From positions 27,371,749-27,435,748 of the forward strand of contig NC_074713.1 in NCBI RefSeq assembly GCF_947242115.1: 64,000 nucleotides of DNA, read 5' to 3'. How positions within the stretch are numbered: the stretch's first letter is position 1; each line of letters opens with the position of its first letter. Shown in pieces: positions 11,006-21,769 of the stretch. The notes beneath the pieces were generated by a model, which saw nothing but the letters and a program-made list of their open reading frames with translations, ran no database searches and was not told the DNA's origin. Origin of the DNA: Biomphalaria glabrata (Eukaryota > Mollusca > Gastropoda > Planorbidae). The position numbers and the translations under genes were made by a program.

Positions 11006-12162
11006 CTGAAACAAAAAAAAATATTTTTTTCCCACTGGTTCTAACTAATAAACATTTTTATATCATGGTCAGCAAACACACTAGCTGGCTAGCAGGAGCG
11101 ATTGTTTTCCTCTTAATATAGGAATGATTGATAATTTTTTTTAATTGAACATTTTTTTTTACCCCACGCCAACTCCTTACTCCCCCCCCCCCCCACTCTC
11201 CCAAAAAAAAAATCTGGTTAAATGAAAGTATAATACTACTTAAGAGTATTTAAAATTTAAATGATAGAGACACAGACTTAGAAGACGGTTCTCAAAATGA
11301 ATGTCCATTTCTTTATTTCACTCTTTAATCATGAATAGTGAGAATAGCCGCTGATGAATGTACTCGGGAAATAGAATATCACTTCAGACCAACTTTAATT
11401 TTCACAATAATATGTACCAAAAAATCATAACTGTCAAGCCAGAGTTTTCCCTGTATGGCCAATCAACTAGTTGTTGTTTTTTCTTAAAAATATACATAAA
11501 CTGTCAAATTTCTAGGAAAATCATTATAGCAGTTTTCAAGATCCATTCCCACCAAGGTTTCACCCATGAATTTATAAGCTGAATAGAGGAATTGTAAAAA
11601 TGCTATTCAAGTCACACTTTTGCACAGACAAAAAACCTTCTGTGTGCGCAACGAGTGAGTGGATGCGATTCTCAAAAACGGTTCTAACCTAATCATTTGC
11701 AAAAATATTTTTGTTAAACTGTGAAAGGAAAACAGAGAGGGGTCGTTGGTTGTTAGTCAGTAGTTTGGTTTATTAGGTTATCAGTCATTGCTCATTATTC
11801 ATAATTAATTGTTTAACTGGTGACATATTCTGTCAGTTGAGCTACCATATAGTACCTGTATGATTTATGCAAAAGATTTTTGTTTGAAGTAAATTTTGTT
11901 CACAGTTGGATTGTTCATTTTAATTGCTTAAGTTTGAAGATATTAACGTCTAATCGAATTAATGACAGCACGGACTTTCTTCAGTGTCTTACTAAATTGG
12001 CTCCTCCGAGTCTGTAGGTGTTACGTTACTTTGAGAGATACTATTCACGTAATAATATGAAAAACACAACACTCAAATCATAACAATCACAATAGTAGGC
12101 TATATAAAATTATAATGGATCTATATACTTTATGAATTGTACATTCATTTAAACGTTCCTAC
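11006..12162. other. First intron of galectin unit A
   Basis: Intron between the 13-nt ATG exon and exon 2. It contains a C-run (11183-11197), a dispersed-repeat copy (about 11435-11605, related to 9385-9535 and 21415-21590) and otherwise unique AT-rich sequence. No other gene seen. Confidence 0.6.
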
Positions 12163-12175
12163 CTGCAGATGCCAT
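12163..12175 (-). CDS. Galectin unit A, exon 1 (13-nt ATG exon)
   Basis: ATGGCATCTGCAG followed by donor GTAGGA. It encodes M-A-S-A plus one base and joins in frame to exon 2. The unit B start exon is the same length and encodes M-A-S-V. The start is chosen because it is the only ATG giving the conserved leader and because both paralogues have it; upstream sequence (TTGACCAAGCTTAACAGTC) would be 5' UTR. No TATA box was recognised upstream on the minus strand. Confidence 0.8.
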
Positions 12176-12179
12176 GACT

Positions 12180-13123
12180 GTTAAGCTTGGTCAGCACAGA
12201 TTGAACCAATACCTAAGAATGAGATGCCAAATTTCGTTACACACAGTGTTTTTTCACACAGCCAAGGATGAGTAGTGATGGGAGAATGTCAGATCACACC
12301 ACTGCTTGGTACTCCTCCTACACCTCTCTCTCTCTCTCTTTCTCTCTCTCTGTCTCTGTGTACTTAGGTTACCTGCAAGGTAAATATTGAAGGCTGAGTA
12401 AATGGTTTCAACTTTTGACCCATTCACACCAATTCAACATAAAGAGAAAAATTATAATTAGACTTTTTTTTTTTTTGTTCTTATGTTCGAGCTGACAGAA
12501 GTGAAGTGAACACTGGTGTTAGAGATTTAGTCGAAAATCTACATGACAGAGAAAACAAAAGCTCAAACCATCTCACAAAGGTAGACTACATGGCAGAGAG
12601 ATAGCCTATGAGAGAACGGGCGCGACACACTGGCCAGACCTGTTTAATTATTCACGTTTTACCTAAAATCTGTTTTTAATGTTCCTTCCATAGGCCTATA
12701 TCACAGATAAATATATAGCTAGTCTCGGTGCTTGTAGACCTATACATATAGATAAAACACTGTAATTTGATCATACAGTTTTCGTGAACTTTCGTGGAAT
12801 GGGAAAATGTAAAAAAAGGAGGGGGTGGGGTGGAGACTGTGTATTAAGAAGCAATGAGGCGGAGCCACGTAATAAAGTCGGCTTGTTGACGTAATTTAGC
12901 TACACACCAACAAATATATTCATGCAATCTGGCAAGTCTGTAGTCCGAGAGTCATTGAAAGATTTTAAAAAATCCTTTTACATGTTTGATCTCGCAAGAC
13001 CTTCATTTAGGGAACAGTACCAGGAAAAAGAAGAAAAGTGATGGTAAGACAATATAAAAGAATGGACGCGCCTTTCAATTCAAAGCAAAGACAGAGGTAT
13101 GAAGAAAGACTGTAGACAGATCA
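12180..13123. other. Upstream region of galectin unit A, with CT repeat and a LINE fragment
   Basis: Presumed 5' flank of unit A on the minus strand. A CT-rich microsatellite lies at 12324-12358. Around 12960-13110 the plus strand reads in pieces like the C-terminus of a LINE reverse transcriptase (DNIKEWTRLS at about 13048-13075, with adjacent stops), the same motif as at 57.6 kb; this is a decayed fragment. No host gene seen. Confidence 0.45.
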
Positions 13124-13365
13124 CGTGTGTGCTACCATAGTGCGGGTGGTGCGGGCCGCACAGGGCACCAAGTGGAGAGGGGCACCAAAATTCCCCCAGT
13201 GTGTATTAATTTCCTATTTCCCTGAGCGTTTCAGTAAAAACGACTAATTGTATGGACACGAACAAACATAAACTACTGTATTTTAAACATGAACTAACGA
13301 TTTATAAACTAGTCATGTCGCTATTTTGTTTCATCTCCTTGACTATTTCTTCAATACAATGTAAG

Positions 13366-13549
13366 TGTTACGTCTTCATATTGGATGAGACTCTTTAGAC
13401 ATGAAAACGACAAATCACAGTTTATAAATACTTTACTCTTTATTAATACTGAAAACACTTTCTTGTTCATATTCCTCCATTTTGGTTCTTTCTTTCTTTC
13501 AACACGCAATCGCACCATTTCACATTCACACTAAGATGCGCACGTAACA
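13366..13549 (-). repeat. Left LTR (3' LTR of the minus-strand element)
   Basis: 184-bp repeat with TG...CA ends, matching 16218-16401 by eye along its whole length. Confidence 0.93.
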
Positions 13550-14010
13550 CCCCCCCTGTTTAACAAGTTCGATGCACATCGAACGTCCAAAATACAAATC
13601 ACTGAATATATTATCAGACTATTCCAAGTTAAAAAAATCGGTAACATATAAAACCATAATGTAATAACTAAACAAAATCAAACACAATGTCATGTTAATA
13701 CCAATACAATCCCAACATGAAATAACAATTATATTCATCACAATAATAACTGTTATTATGAGCAATTGAAACCACTTCTGTTAACATTTATCTATAAGTA
13801 ATCATATTTCTATCAATACAACTCCCCACTCATAATTGTATGCCTGTATTAAACACCATCATTCCAGTCGTAATCAAATAGTTAACAAACAAAGTCTATC
13901 TTGCTCCATGCATATTGTAACAACAATATTCAATTCATTACACATATATTTATTCATTGTAGAATAGAACAATAAATAATGTCCATCATTCCTACCTTTT
14001 CTAATCATAT

Positions 14011-16083
14011 CTATATAATTCTAACATTATTGACATGCCATCCTTTCCGCTTCCCTCCTTTGCAATGATGTCCCATTGTGATTCTACTACCTAATGATCT
14101 AGCTGTACTGTTTTCTAGGCTGCTAATATCCCTCTCTTTTCTCGTATACGCCTCTTCACTATTGTACCTTGAATCCTTAATTCTAATTAACTGTTGACAC
14201 TGTCTTCTAATATGCCCCCTTTTCCCACAATTAAAGCATAAGATGTATGGATTTGTACGTCTGTATGTGGGCTTATATCGCTTTCCCTGTACCACTGATT
14301 GCCTTACTTTACTTTGATTTGGACCCATTCCTATTGCATTGCTTTCTACCTTATCTGTTAATTCTTTCTTCTCGTGCTCTCTGCTACCCATGTCATCTGA
14401 TGTATGAGATCTTATGTCTTCTTCCACATCCCCATTTCTACCTCGCGTAGACTTTATCCCATAATATTTCTTCCAATTCTCAATCTCCCTTACTGAACAT
14501 ATTTTCACCCCATGAATATTCCCAATAATTAAATCTATCTCACCCTGATCTACAACACAAGCTTCCACTGTCCCCTTAACATACGGTGTGTCTATACTAA
14601 CTTTAGCAATCGGTAATTGTACAATATTCCCATTAAACATAACACACTTCCTAGATTCGCCTGTATATTCATGGTCTTCCACTAAATTCTTATTCACTCC
14701 AATAATAGTGCTCCCAGTATCCCTGATGGTCTTGGCTGCCTTGTTCCCTACGAATGTCTGAAAAATCTCCAATGTTCCAGTATCAGATGACAATGATAAG
14801 CCTTGCTCTATTCTACCTTTCTCCCAGTCCTTTCTTTCCTGTCTGTTTCCTTGATATCTTCCGTTGCGGCTATCATTTTGTCTTTCATATGTACCACTTC
14901 TATACTGTCTATCCTGTGTCTCCCTTGTTCTGTGAGAGTTATTCTGTGTCTCACATGTTCTGTTAAAGGCAACTATTTCTTCTATATCACTGCCTCTAGA
15001 TAATTTCTTCTCGGGATGTGCCACTTTATAAGCCCTTATCAGTCTTACTATGTCTTCTATGGATTTCGGTTTCCTCTCCAACAGAAATATTTTTAATTCC
15101 TCCTGACACTCGTACATCACTTTGTCCAGCATGAGAAATGTCTTAAGACTGTCAAAGGTTTTTTCTACCTCAGCGGTTTCTATCCAGTTATCGAAATGGC
15201 TGCTCATTTTGTCCAAGAAGGTCTGCGGGTCATCCTCTGGTTCTATCTCACAATTAACAAACTGTTGGCGATAGAAAGCTTCTGTTTTCCCGAAAGTTCT
15301 AAGTAGTTGTTCTTTCACAACGCTGTAGTTACCCTGGTTCATACATATTTTTGAAGGCACCTCCGCTGTAAATGATCTCGACAATAAGAATGTCCATTTG
15401 TCTTCAGGGTACTCCAGTTCTCTCATTTCTATCTCGAACTTCTTCAAAAAAATGTCTATGTCCATTTTGTCTTCGTTGAATATCAAACCTTTATATTTTG
15501 CCAGTTTATTCCCTGTAGAGTCACTCTTTCTTTTATCATTCTCTTTTCCTTGGTCTGTTTTTAACTTTTTCTCTGCTGTCTCTTTTTCAAATGCTAATCT
15601 TTCTCTTTCAATGGCGACCAATTCATTTTTCTTTTCCCTTTCAATTGCTACTATCTCCTTATCCTTTTCTCTTTCTCTTTTGTCCTCCTTATCTAATCTC
15701 TCCTTTTCTTTGTCTCTTTCCATCGCTAATCTCTCCTTTTCTTTGTCTCTTTCCATCGCTAATCTCTCCTTTTCTTTTTCCCTTTCTCTTTTGTCCTCCT
15801 TATCTAATCTCTCCTTTTCTTTGTCTCTTTCCATCGCTAATCTCTCTTTTTCTTTGTCTCTTTCCATCGCTAATCTCTCCTTTTCTTTGTCTCTTTCCAT
15901 CGCTAATCTCTCCTTTTCTTTGTCTCTTTCCATCGCTAATCTCTCCTTTTCTTTGTCTCTTTCCATCGCTAATCTCTCCCTCTCCATTAACCTTTCTTGT
16001 ACGTATTTTCTTAGTTCTGCCCCTTCCAGCTCCAACAACCTTCCCTCTTCTTTCAACGCTGCTACCTCAGCCTTGTCCGCCAT
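14011..16083 (-). CDS. Gag-like protein of the LTR element (coiled coil, protease-like DTGS, zinc knuckle)
   Basis: One open frame of 690 residues. The N-terminal third (about 20-175) is a highly charged coiled coil built from repeats of the type MERDKEKERLA. It is followed by a Gag capsid-like helical region (about 200-370; LEYPEDKWTFLL, FVNCEIEPEDDPQTFLDKM). A retropepsin-like segment with DTGSTIIGV follows at about 460, and a CCHC zinc knuckle, CFNCGKRGHIRRQC, near 625. The order Gag, DTGS motif, then knuckle is unusual. It is a structural protein of an LTR element, not a host gene. The strand is set by the domains and by the primer-site-like sequence. Confidence 0.88.
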   Translation of the reverse strand: MADKAEVAALKEEGRLLELEGAELRKYVQERLMERERLAMERDKEKERLAMERDKEKERLAMERDKEKERLAMERDKEKERLAMERDKEKERLDKEDKREREKEKERLAMERDKEKERLAMERDKEKERLDKEDKREREKDKEIVAIEREKKNELVAIERERLAFEKETAEKKLKTDQGKENDKRKSDSTGNKLAKYKGLIFNEDKMDIDIFLKKFEIEMRELEYPEDKWTFLLSRSFTAEVPSKICMNQGNYSVVKEQLLRTFGKTEAFYRQQFVNCEIEPEDDPQTFLDKMSSHFDNWIETAEVEKTFDSLKTFLMLDKVMYECQEELKIFLLERKPKSIEDIVRLIRAYKVAHPEKKLSRGSDIEEIVAFNRTCETQNNSHRTRETQDRQYRSGTYERQNDSRNGRYQGNRQERKDWEKGRIEQGLSLSSDTGTLEIFQTFVGNKAAKTIRDTGSTIIGVNKNLVEDHEYTGESRKCVMFNGNIVQLPIAKVSIDTPYVKGTVEACVVDQGEIDLIIGNIHGVKICSVREIENWKKYYGIKSTRGRNGDVEEDIRSHTSDDMGSREHEKKELTDKVESNAIGMGPNQSKVRQSVVQGKRYKPTYRRTNPYILCFNCGKRGHIRRQCQQLIRIKDSRYNSEEAYTRKERDISSLENSTARSLGSRITMGHHCKGGKRKGWHVNNVRII

Positions 16084-16217
16084 AGTTGATTACTAATAAT
16101 ATCGAATCGAATGTTCTCCTGTCTCTAGATCTAGACTATACTATCTCTACTGTCTGTTGACAGGAGATCCCCTGTGAATAGAGGGATACGTGGGTTACCT
16201 TTGCGTTGGGCGCCACT

Positions 16218-16401
16218 TGTTACGTCTTCATATTGGATGAGACTCTTTAGACATGAAAACGACAAATCACAGTTTATAAATACTTTACTCTTTATTAATA
16301 CTGAAAACACTTTCTTGTTCATATTCCTCCATTTTGGTTCTTTCTTTCTTTCAACACGCAATCGCACCATTTCACATTCACACTAAGATGCGCACGTAAC
16401 A
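16218..16401 (-). repeat. Right LTR (5' LTR of the minus-strand element)
   Basis: 184-bp repeat identical by eye to 13366-13549, followed on the minus strand by a primer-binding-site-like sequence at about 16205-16216. Confidence 0.93.
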
Positions 16402-16755
16402 GTAAGCTATAGAACAGTTTAAATCTAATTTACTAGATTTATTTCGGACACACGGTACATGTTGTTACTACACTGATCAATGCTCTGTAATATAAAAAAA
16501 GAAGAAGAAGATAGGCCAACCTTTTTTTACTTTATTGTTTAGTCCATTAGTTTAATCTAGATATAGAGTCTAGAGGGTGAAAATCTGTTACATATTGCGC
16601 ATGCTGTTATTGTGTATGAAATAACTGAACTATTAAAATCAACAAAGAAATATGAGACGGTTATCATTGAATCCAGAAAAAAATGATGAGACCGACATCC
16701 TGATTGATGAAAAAGAATACCGCAGGTTCTAGAGACTAAAGGACAGCACACAAGC

Positions 16756-17100
16756 ATGTCTATAGTAAACTTCTCAAAAATTCATACTGAAGAAGCTGAA
16801 CCATCAGACAGTGTAAACAATACAGAAAGCAGGATAATAAACTCTAGACTGAACGACATTGGAGATTGGCCTGATGTCGTCAAAGATAATATTCGCATAC
16901 ACCTTGCCACTCAAGGATCTGAAACAGTTCAGTGTATGGACAGTCAATTCAGAGAGGTGTAAAGACATCAAGAATCAGCAAAAGGAAAGGCTAGAAAGCT
17001 TCCAAAGGCTTGGTTTTTCTGGCAAATGTCAAACGGCGAGAAAGTTCTTAGAAAGTGGATGTGTTATTCGCTAAAAAAAGAATCCTAATTTTGCTTCCCC
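16756..17100 (+). pseudogene. hAT transposase N-terminal piece (TTF-type zinc-finger region), broken
   Basis: Frame from 16756 reads NDIGDWPDVVKDNIRIHLAT, the segment that precedes the TTF zinc finger in ZMYM1-like hAT transposases. A different frame near 17020-17075 gives SNGEKVLRKWMCYSLKK, matching the region where the finger begins. At least one frame change separates the two, and the cysteines of the finger are not recoverable by eye. Remnant of the 13132-19196 element. Confidence 0.7.
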
Positions 17101-17697
17101 TGCATACTCTTCTCAACAAGATCAAGTACCAAATCTTCATTTAAATCCAAAGATGGATTCAATGATTGATGGAGGTTATCCCCGAAAATAGAAAAACATG
17201 AGACCAGCAGAGTTCACAATCAGTCATCGCTTGCTTGGGGGGGAGCTTGAAGTTCGCCTGAGAGTAGGGAACAGTTTTGACAACAAGGCCTAAGATTTGA
17301 TTATACAAGAGACGAAAACCTGGAGAGACTATCTGAAGAGAATCTTGGACATCATTCGTTTTCTCTCAAAGCAAAATCTGGCACTTCGTGGACATCGCGA
17401 GCGAGCAGAAGAAGTGTTGGAAGGGCAAAATCAAGGCAATTTCTTGGAGTTAGTAAAAAATACTATCAAAGTACGATCCACTCTTGAGGGAGCATGTGCT
17501 TCGAACTAAGCTTTGTTCCAGACCGAATACATACATGTCTCCACAAATACAAAATGAATTTATTACAATATTGGAGAATCACGTTAAAAACGAATCATAC
17601 AGCAAGTAAAACAAGCCAAATATTTCTCTATTATTTTTGACAGTACACCTGACATCTCAAAGCTGGATAAAACTTCCGAAATAAATTTTACGGTACG

Positions 17698-18102
17698 TTG
17701 TCATGGGTGCAAGTTCGTGAGTCTTTTATTGACTTCATCGACACAAAGGACAAGCATGCTGCTGAAATCGCTGAGATGATTCTAGAGAAACTGCGTTCGG
17801 ATGGCTTAGACATAATGGACTGCAGGGGTCAAGGCTATGATAATGATGTGGTCATGAAAGGTCAAAACTACGGTGTCCAAAAACGTATTCTAGAAGTCAA
17901 TCCTAAAGCACGATTCATTGCCTGCTCATACCATTCTCTTAATTTAGCAGAAATTCGAGCTGCTGAAGCTGAAGTCAATTCGGTAACATTTTTTGGTACA
18001 CTGGACCGTTTACACGCCTTTTTCTCAACTTCAACACACCGCTGGGATATCCTCATCAAAATAACCAGAACTAGCCAGAGGAGAAGCCGTCTAGATGATT
18101 AG
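17698..18102 (+). pseudogene. hAT transposase catalytic-core piece, broken
   Basis: Reads HAAEIAEMILEKL, then CRGQGYDNDVVMKGQNYGVQ, FIACSYHSLNLAEI and FFSTSTHRWDIL. These are the conserved blocks of the RNase-H-like core of ZMYM1/KIAA1586-type hAT transposases (CRGQGYDNA, C.AHSLNL, STHRW). Preceding sequence at 17640-17690 (FDSTPDISKLDKTSEINF) carries the DSTPD block in another frame. The frame ends at a stop near 18102 and resumes in a shifted frame. Confidence 0.82.
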
Positions 18103-18366
18103 GGATACATTTTCTAAAATTATAGAAACTCTGGAGACTTTAACTAGCAGAGATGAAAATTCATCGGCTAGATCTGAAGCAGGGAGATTATTAGTTGCTA
18201 TTCAGTCTTTTAATTTTCTCACCTATCTTGGATTTTGGGCTCCTGTATTAATTGAAATTAATGATTGTCTATTCGAGACTGCTCACTCAAACTAATAACG
18301 TTAGAGACATTTTAAAGTAGTAATCGAGAGGCCATCGCTGAAGCCAGCATTACCTTTGCCGAAAGC

Positions 18367-19010
18367 GTGTGCTCAGAACTGAGAATCAGTACAGAACCTC
18401 AAAAACGTATTGGCCATAAGAAAAAGATGCCTGGTGAGAAAAGTGACTACTCTGTACTTACACACAAACAAGAGCTACGAAGGGAAATTTATTCTACCTT
18501 GGACAGGATTGTTCAAGAAATAATCACCCGATTCGAGCAACTTCATGATGTAGCAGATAGATATGAATTTTTGTCGCCTTCCCAGCAATTAAATCCTCAG
18601 GTCGAAATCAATCTCGATAGTACTACTAGCGACATTGATAAAAACGAATTTCTGCTGGAGCGAAAGAGACTTCAACGGTTTGTCACAGTTTCATCAGGAG
18701 CCTCCGCACTTCCAAAACAAGGATCTGTTGAGATCTTGAATTTTATAAAAAATATCAGCTAGATGATTCAGTCATGAATATCGTCATCATGATTCGCATA
18801 TTTTTGACTACTGCGGTAAGCGTCGCTACATGCGAGAGAAGTTTTTCCAAACTTAAACTGATCAAGAATTACTTGCGATCAACGATGACAAATTTACGAC
18901 TCACTAATTTGGCCATTTTGTCCATTGAACAAGAGCTGGTGGAAAAAATTGATTTCGATAAAATTATTGATACTTTTGCAAGCAAGAAAGCGCGTAAAAC
19001 TCACTTGTAG
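18367..19010 (+). pseudogene. hAT transposase C-terminal pieces including dimerisation domain
   Basis: 18367-18762 continues the transposase. 18774-19010, in a second frame, contains VSVATCERSFSKLKLIKNYL then NLRLTNLAILSIEQEL, the classic hAT C-terminal dimerisation motif. Two frames separated by a stop show decay. Confidence 0.85.
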
Positions 19011-19294
19011 TAGGCTATGTTTAAATAAAAGTGATGTTTTGAATTAACAATATTTGATTAATGAATACATATTATTTTGAACAAAAAAGTAAGGTTTTGC
19101 AATGTTATTATTTAGTTATCTTTTTTTTTTTTTTTTGGGGGGGGGCATCAAGATGAGGTACCGCACCAGGCAACACATACTCTAGCTACGCCACTGCGTG
19201 TGTGTTGACTTAACTTTTAACATACTAAGAGCTAGGTGAAGATAAAGAAGATATTTGATTTTAAATTCGTTTAATACATGTAATTGTCTTGTCA

Positions 19295-19514
19295 CTCACA
19301 GAAGTAGAGATTTACCAGACAACTGCTCGCACAGAAGTAGAGGGTTACCAGACAACTGCACGCACAGAAGTAGAGGGTTATCAGACAACTGCTCGCACAG
19401 AAGTAGAGGGTTACCAGACAACTTCACGCACAGAAGTAGAGGGTTACCAGATAACTTCACGCACAGAAGTAGAGGGTTACCAGACAACTGCTCGCACAGA
19501 AGTAGAGGGTTACC
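19295..19514. repeat. 33-bp minisatellite, first block (about 6-7 units)
   Basis: Tandem units of AGAAGTAGAGGGTTACCAGA plus CAACTGCTCGCAC (33 bp). Because 33 is divisible by three, frames stay open across the array on both strands and create long but spurious open frames. The block is interrupted after 19514 and resumes at 20059. Confidence 0.95.
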
Positions 19515-20058
19515 TTCGATGAAGTCCAGTAGAGAATCGGCGCCGGAGGCGCCATTATCCCGTTGATGGTTAGAAAGGCTTTTATCCAACCACCAGGCCT
19601 GGACATGGGGCTCTTCACCCCTGTCCTGTCTGAGGGCACCCAACGGTAGGCGGCCATATCGGTTGACTGAATGGGAAAACCGGGCCGTGCCGTGTACACA
19701 GCGCATCGTCCTCGCTCTCCTACCACTCGCTATAAGTGGTCGAGGACAGTACTAACTGCGGGGAGCTTGTCTCATATTCCTATTCTGTAACCGCCACAAT
19801 TCCGTGCGAGAGTCGCCACTCCAGGCTCCTGGTACTGATGACGACCCCTTTGTGGAACGGCGTGGCGGACTTTTTGGACTGGGTTGCAGGTTACTTGTTC
19901 CATCCCCACCCCGAGTGAGATAAAAAAAACAAAAGCTCACCCAGGGAGACCTGCTAGAAGGCCTGGTTCGCTACTCGTTCTTAGCCTGTCCAGATCCACC
20001 TCTGGATGTTTCCACCGGAGGGCCACGCTGAGGCGACGGGTAGCTGGAATTTCCTCCG
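19515..20058. mobile_element. Unclassified 544-bp insertion in the 33-bp minisatellite
   Basis: GC-richer sequence with no similarity to the minisatellite interrupts it. The 13 bp GTAGAGGGTTACC occur at both junctions (19502-19514 and 20059-20071), which fits a target duplication, although in a tandem repeat this is ambiguous. An A-rich stretch (GAGATAAAAAAAACAAAAG, about 19917-19935) lies inside, not at an end. I do not recognise the family; a SINE or a captured genomic segment are both possible. Confidence 0.5.
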
Positions 20059-21000
20059 GTAGAGGGTTACCAGACAACTGCTCGCACAGAAGTAGAGGGT
20101 TACCAGACAACTGCACGCACAGAAGTAGAGGGTTACCAGACAACTGCTCGCACAGAAGTAGAGGGTTACCAGACAACTGCACGCACAGAAGCAGAGGGTT
20201 ACCAGACAACTGCACGCATAGAAGTAGAGGGTTACCAGACAACTGCACACACAGAAGTAGAGGGTTACCAGACAACTGCTCGCACAGAAGTAGAGGGTTA
20301 CCAGACAACTGCACGCACAGAAGTAGAGGGTTACCAGACAACTGCACGCACAGAAGTAGAGGGTTACCAGACAACTGCTCGCACAGAAGTAGATGGTTAC
20401 CAGACAACTGCACGTATAGAAGTAGAGGGTTACCAGACAACTGCACGTATAGAAGTAGATGGTTACCAGACAACTGCACGTATAGAAGTAGATGGTTACC
20501 AGACAACTGCACGTATAGAAGTAGATGGTTACCAGACAACTGCACGTATAGAAGTAGATGGTTACCAGACAACTGCACGTATAGAAGTAGAGGGTTACCA
20601 GACAACTGCTCGCACAGAAGTAGATGGTTACCAGACAACTGCACGTATAGAAGTAGATGGTTACCAGACAACTGCACGTATAGAAGTAGAGGGTTACCAG
20701 ACAACTGCACGTATAGAAGTAGGGGGTTACCAGACAACTGCTCGCACAAAAGTAGAGGGTTACCAGACAACTGCTCGCACAGAAGTAGAGGGTTACCAGA
20801 CAACTGCTCGCACAGAAGTAGGGAGTTACCAGACAACTGCTCGCACAGAAGTAGGGGGTTACCAGACAACTGCTCGCACAGAAGTAGAGGGTTACCAGAC
20901 AACTGCTCGCACAGAAGTAGGGGGTTACCAGACAACTGCTCGCACAGAAGTAGATGGTTACCAGACAACTGCACGTATAGAAATAGAGGGTTACCACACA
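20059..21000. repeat. 33-bp minisatellite, second block (about 28 units)
   Basis: Continues the unit seen at 19295-19514. Three variants alternate: ...TGCTCGCACAG, ...TGCACGCACAG and ...TGCACGTATAG, and GTAGAGGG versus GTAGATGG. Variants are clustered (a run of GTAGATGG plus CGTATAG units at about 20390-20720), indicating local amplification. Open frames on both strands are artefacts of the 33-bp period. Confidence 0.95.
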
Positions 21001-21769
21001 ATAAAGATTCTGTCTTTTGTCCACTGAGAGTTGATCAGCGAAAACGTTCTTAAATTGTTAAAATTTGCAACAAAAAAAAATTATAATAACAAATCACGAA
21101 AAGCTCCGAGTCAAAAGTTGCAGTTAAACATATGTTCATGAAGACTATTGTAGAAAAAACAACAAAACAAACTTGCCATCTTTCTACTTTGAGTGCTTCA
21201 ACTAGATGATGGGAAAGATTGAAGTCCATTGATTGATATAAAGGAATCACAGTAAATAACAGAGAGAAAGCCGGACATTTTAACATAACAACGTCTGTCG
21301 AACGAAGGACACCACCCCCAATTTGAAGATATGTATTAGCTTTACCGGATGTCTGATAACCCAATAGTTGTAGAGCCAACTTGATAATGTGCCTGGGACC
21401 TCAAACATTGCAATTTATTACAATTCCTCTATTCAGGTCGCACATTCATGGATCTAGATTCCTGGCTAAACAGGGTTCTCAAAAACGGCTCTAACGATTT
21501 TCCAAGAAATTCATTAGTTGCTATATATCGCTAAGAAAAGAATTACTAGCTCGTTGGCCACACTGGGAAAGCTCTAGTTTGACTGATTTTTCAAAGAAAA
21601 AAAAAGTAATTTTAAATTTCAATAAAGGACAAAAAAATCTTTACATTGAACAAATTATACGTCTAAAGGTATTTCCGCATCTAGGTCCTATTCATGGAAG
21701 AGTTTAATAAATATATGTTCAGTAATATTTTGAGCACCATCATCTAAGTCTTGCTAATTCTTTTAATAT
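21001..21769. other. Non-coding stretch with an inverted dispersed-repeat copy
   Basis: About 21415-21590 is an inverted copy of the dispersed repeat at 9385-9535 and 11435-11605; all three share ATAGAGGAATTGTAA and a TTTCTNGGAAAATC-like core. No gene recognised. Confidence 0.5.

Larger units (their letters stand above)
13366..16401 (-). mobile_element. Gag-only LTR retrotransposon, young, non-autonomous
   Basis: Two 184-bp direct repeats at 13366-13549 and 16218-16401 begin TGTTACG and end CGTAACA, and look identical by eye. GTAAG flanks both sides (13361-13365 and 16402-16406), a 5-bp target duplication. Read on the minus strand, a primer-binding-site-like TGGCGCCCAACG follows the first LTR and a G-run precedes the second. 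The single coding region is a 690-residue Gag-type protein. No reverse transcriptase or integrase is present, so it looks whole for a gag-only element but depends on another element for copying. The matching LTRs suggest a recent insertion. It lies inside the older hAT. Confidence 0.92.
13132..19196 (+). mobile_element. ZMYM1-like hAT transposon, decayed, split by an LTR element
   Basis: CGTGTGTG flanks both ends (13124-13131 and 19197-19204), an 8-bp target duplication. The right end, read inward, starts CAGTGGCGTAGCTAGAG, a common hAT terminus; the left end is diverged. Between 16402 and 19010 the plus strand codes, in several frames, for a KIAA1586/ZMYM1-type transposase: a TTF-type zinc-finger region near 16860-17090, the catalytic core near 17690-18100, and the C-terminal dimerisation domain at 18800-19000. 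Stops and frame changes divide it into at least six pieces, so it is inactive. Bases 13366-16401 are an LTR element inserted later. Without that insertion the hAT is about 3.0 kb. Confidence 0.85.

Noticed and set aside
15398-16096. A 232-codon plus-strand open frame rich in Ser, Leu and Phe
   Set aside because: It is the mirror of the repeated Lys-Glu-Arg codons of the Gag-like protein on the minus strand; composition and position show it is a shadow.
19884-21053. Long open frames (up to 389 codons) on both strands over the 33-bp minisatellite
   Set aside because: The 33-bp unit is a multiple of three, so frames stay open in any repeat lacking a stop. Reading on both strands equally well argues against coding.
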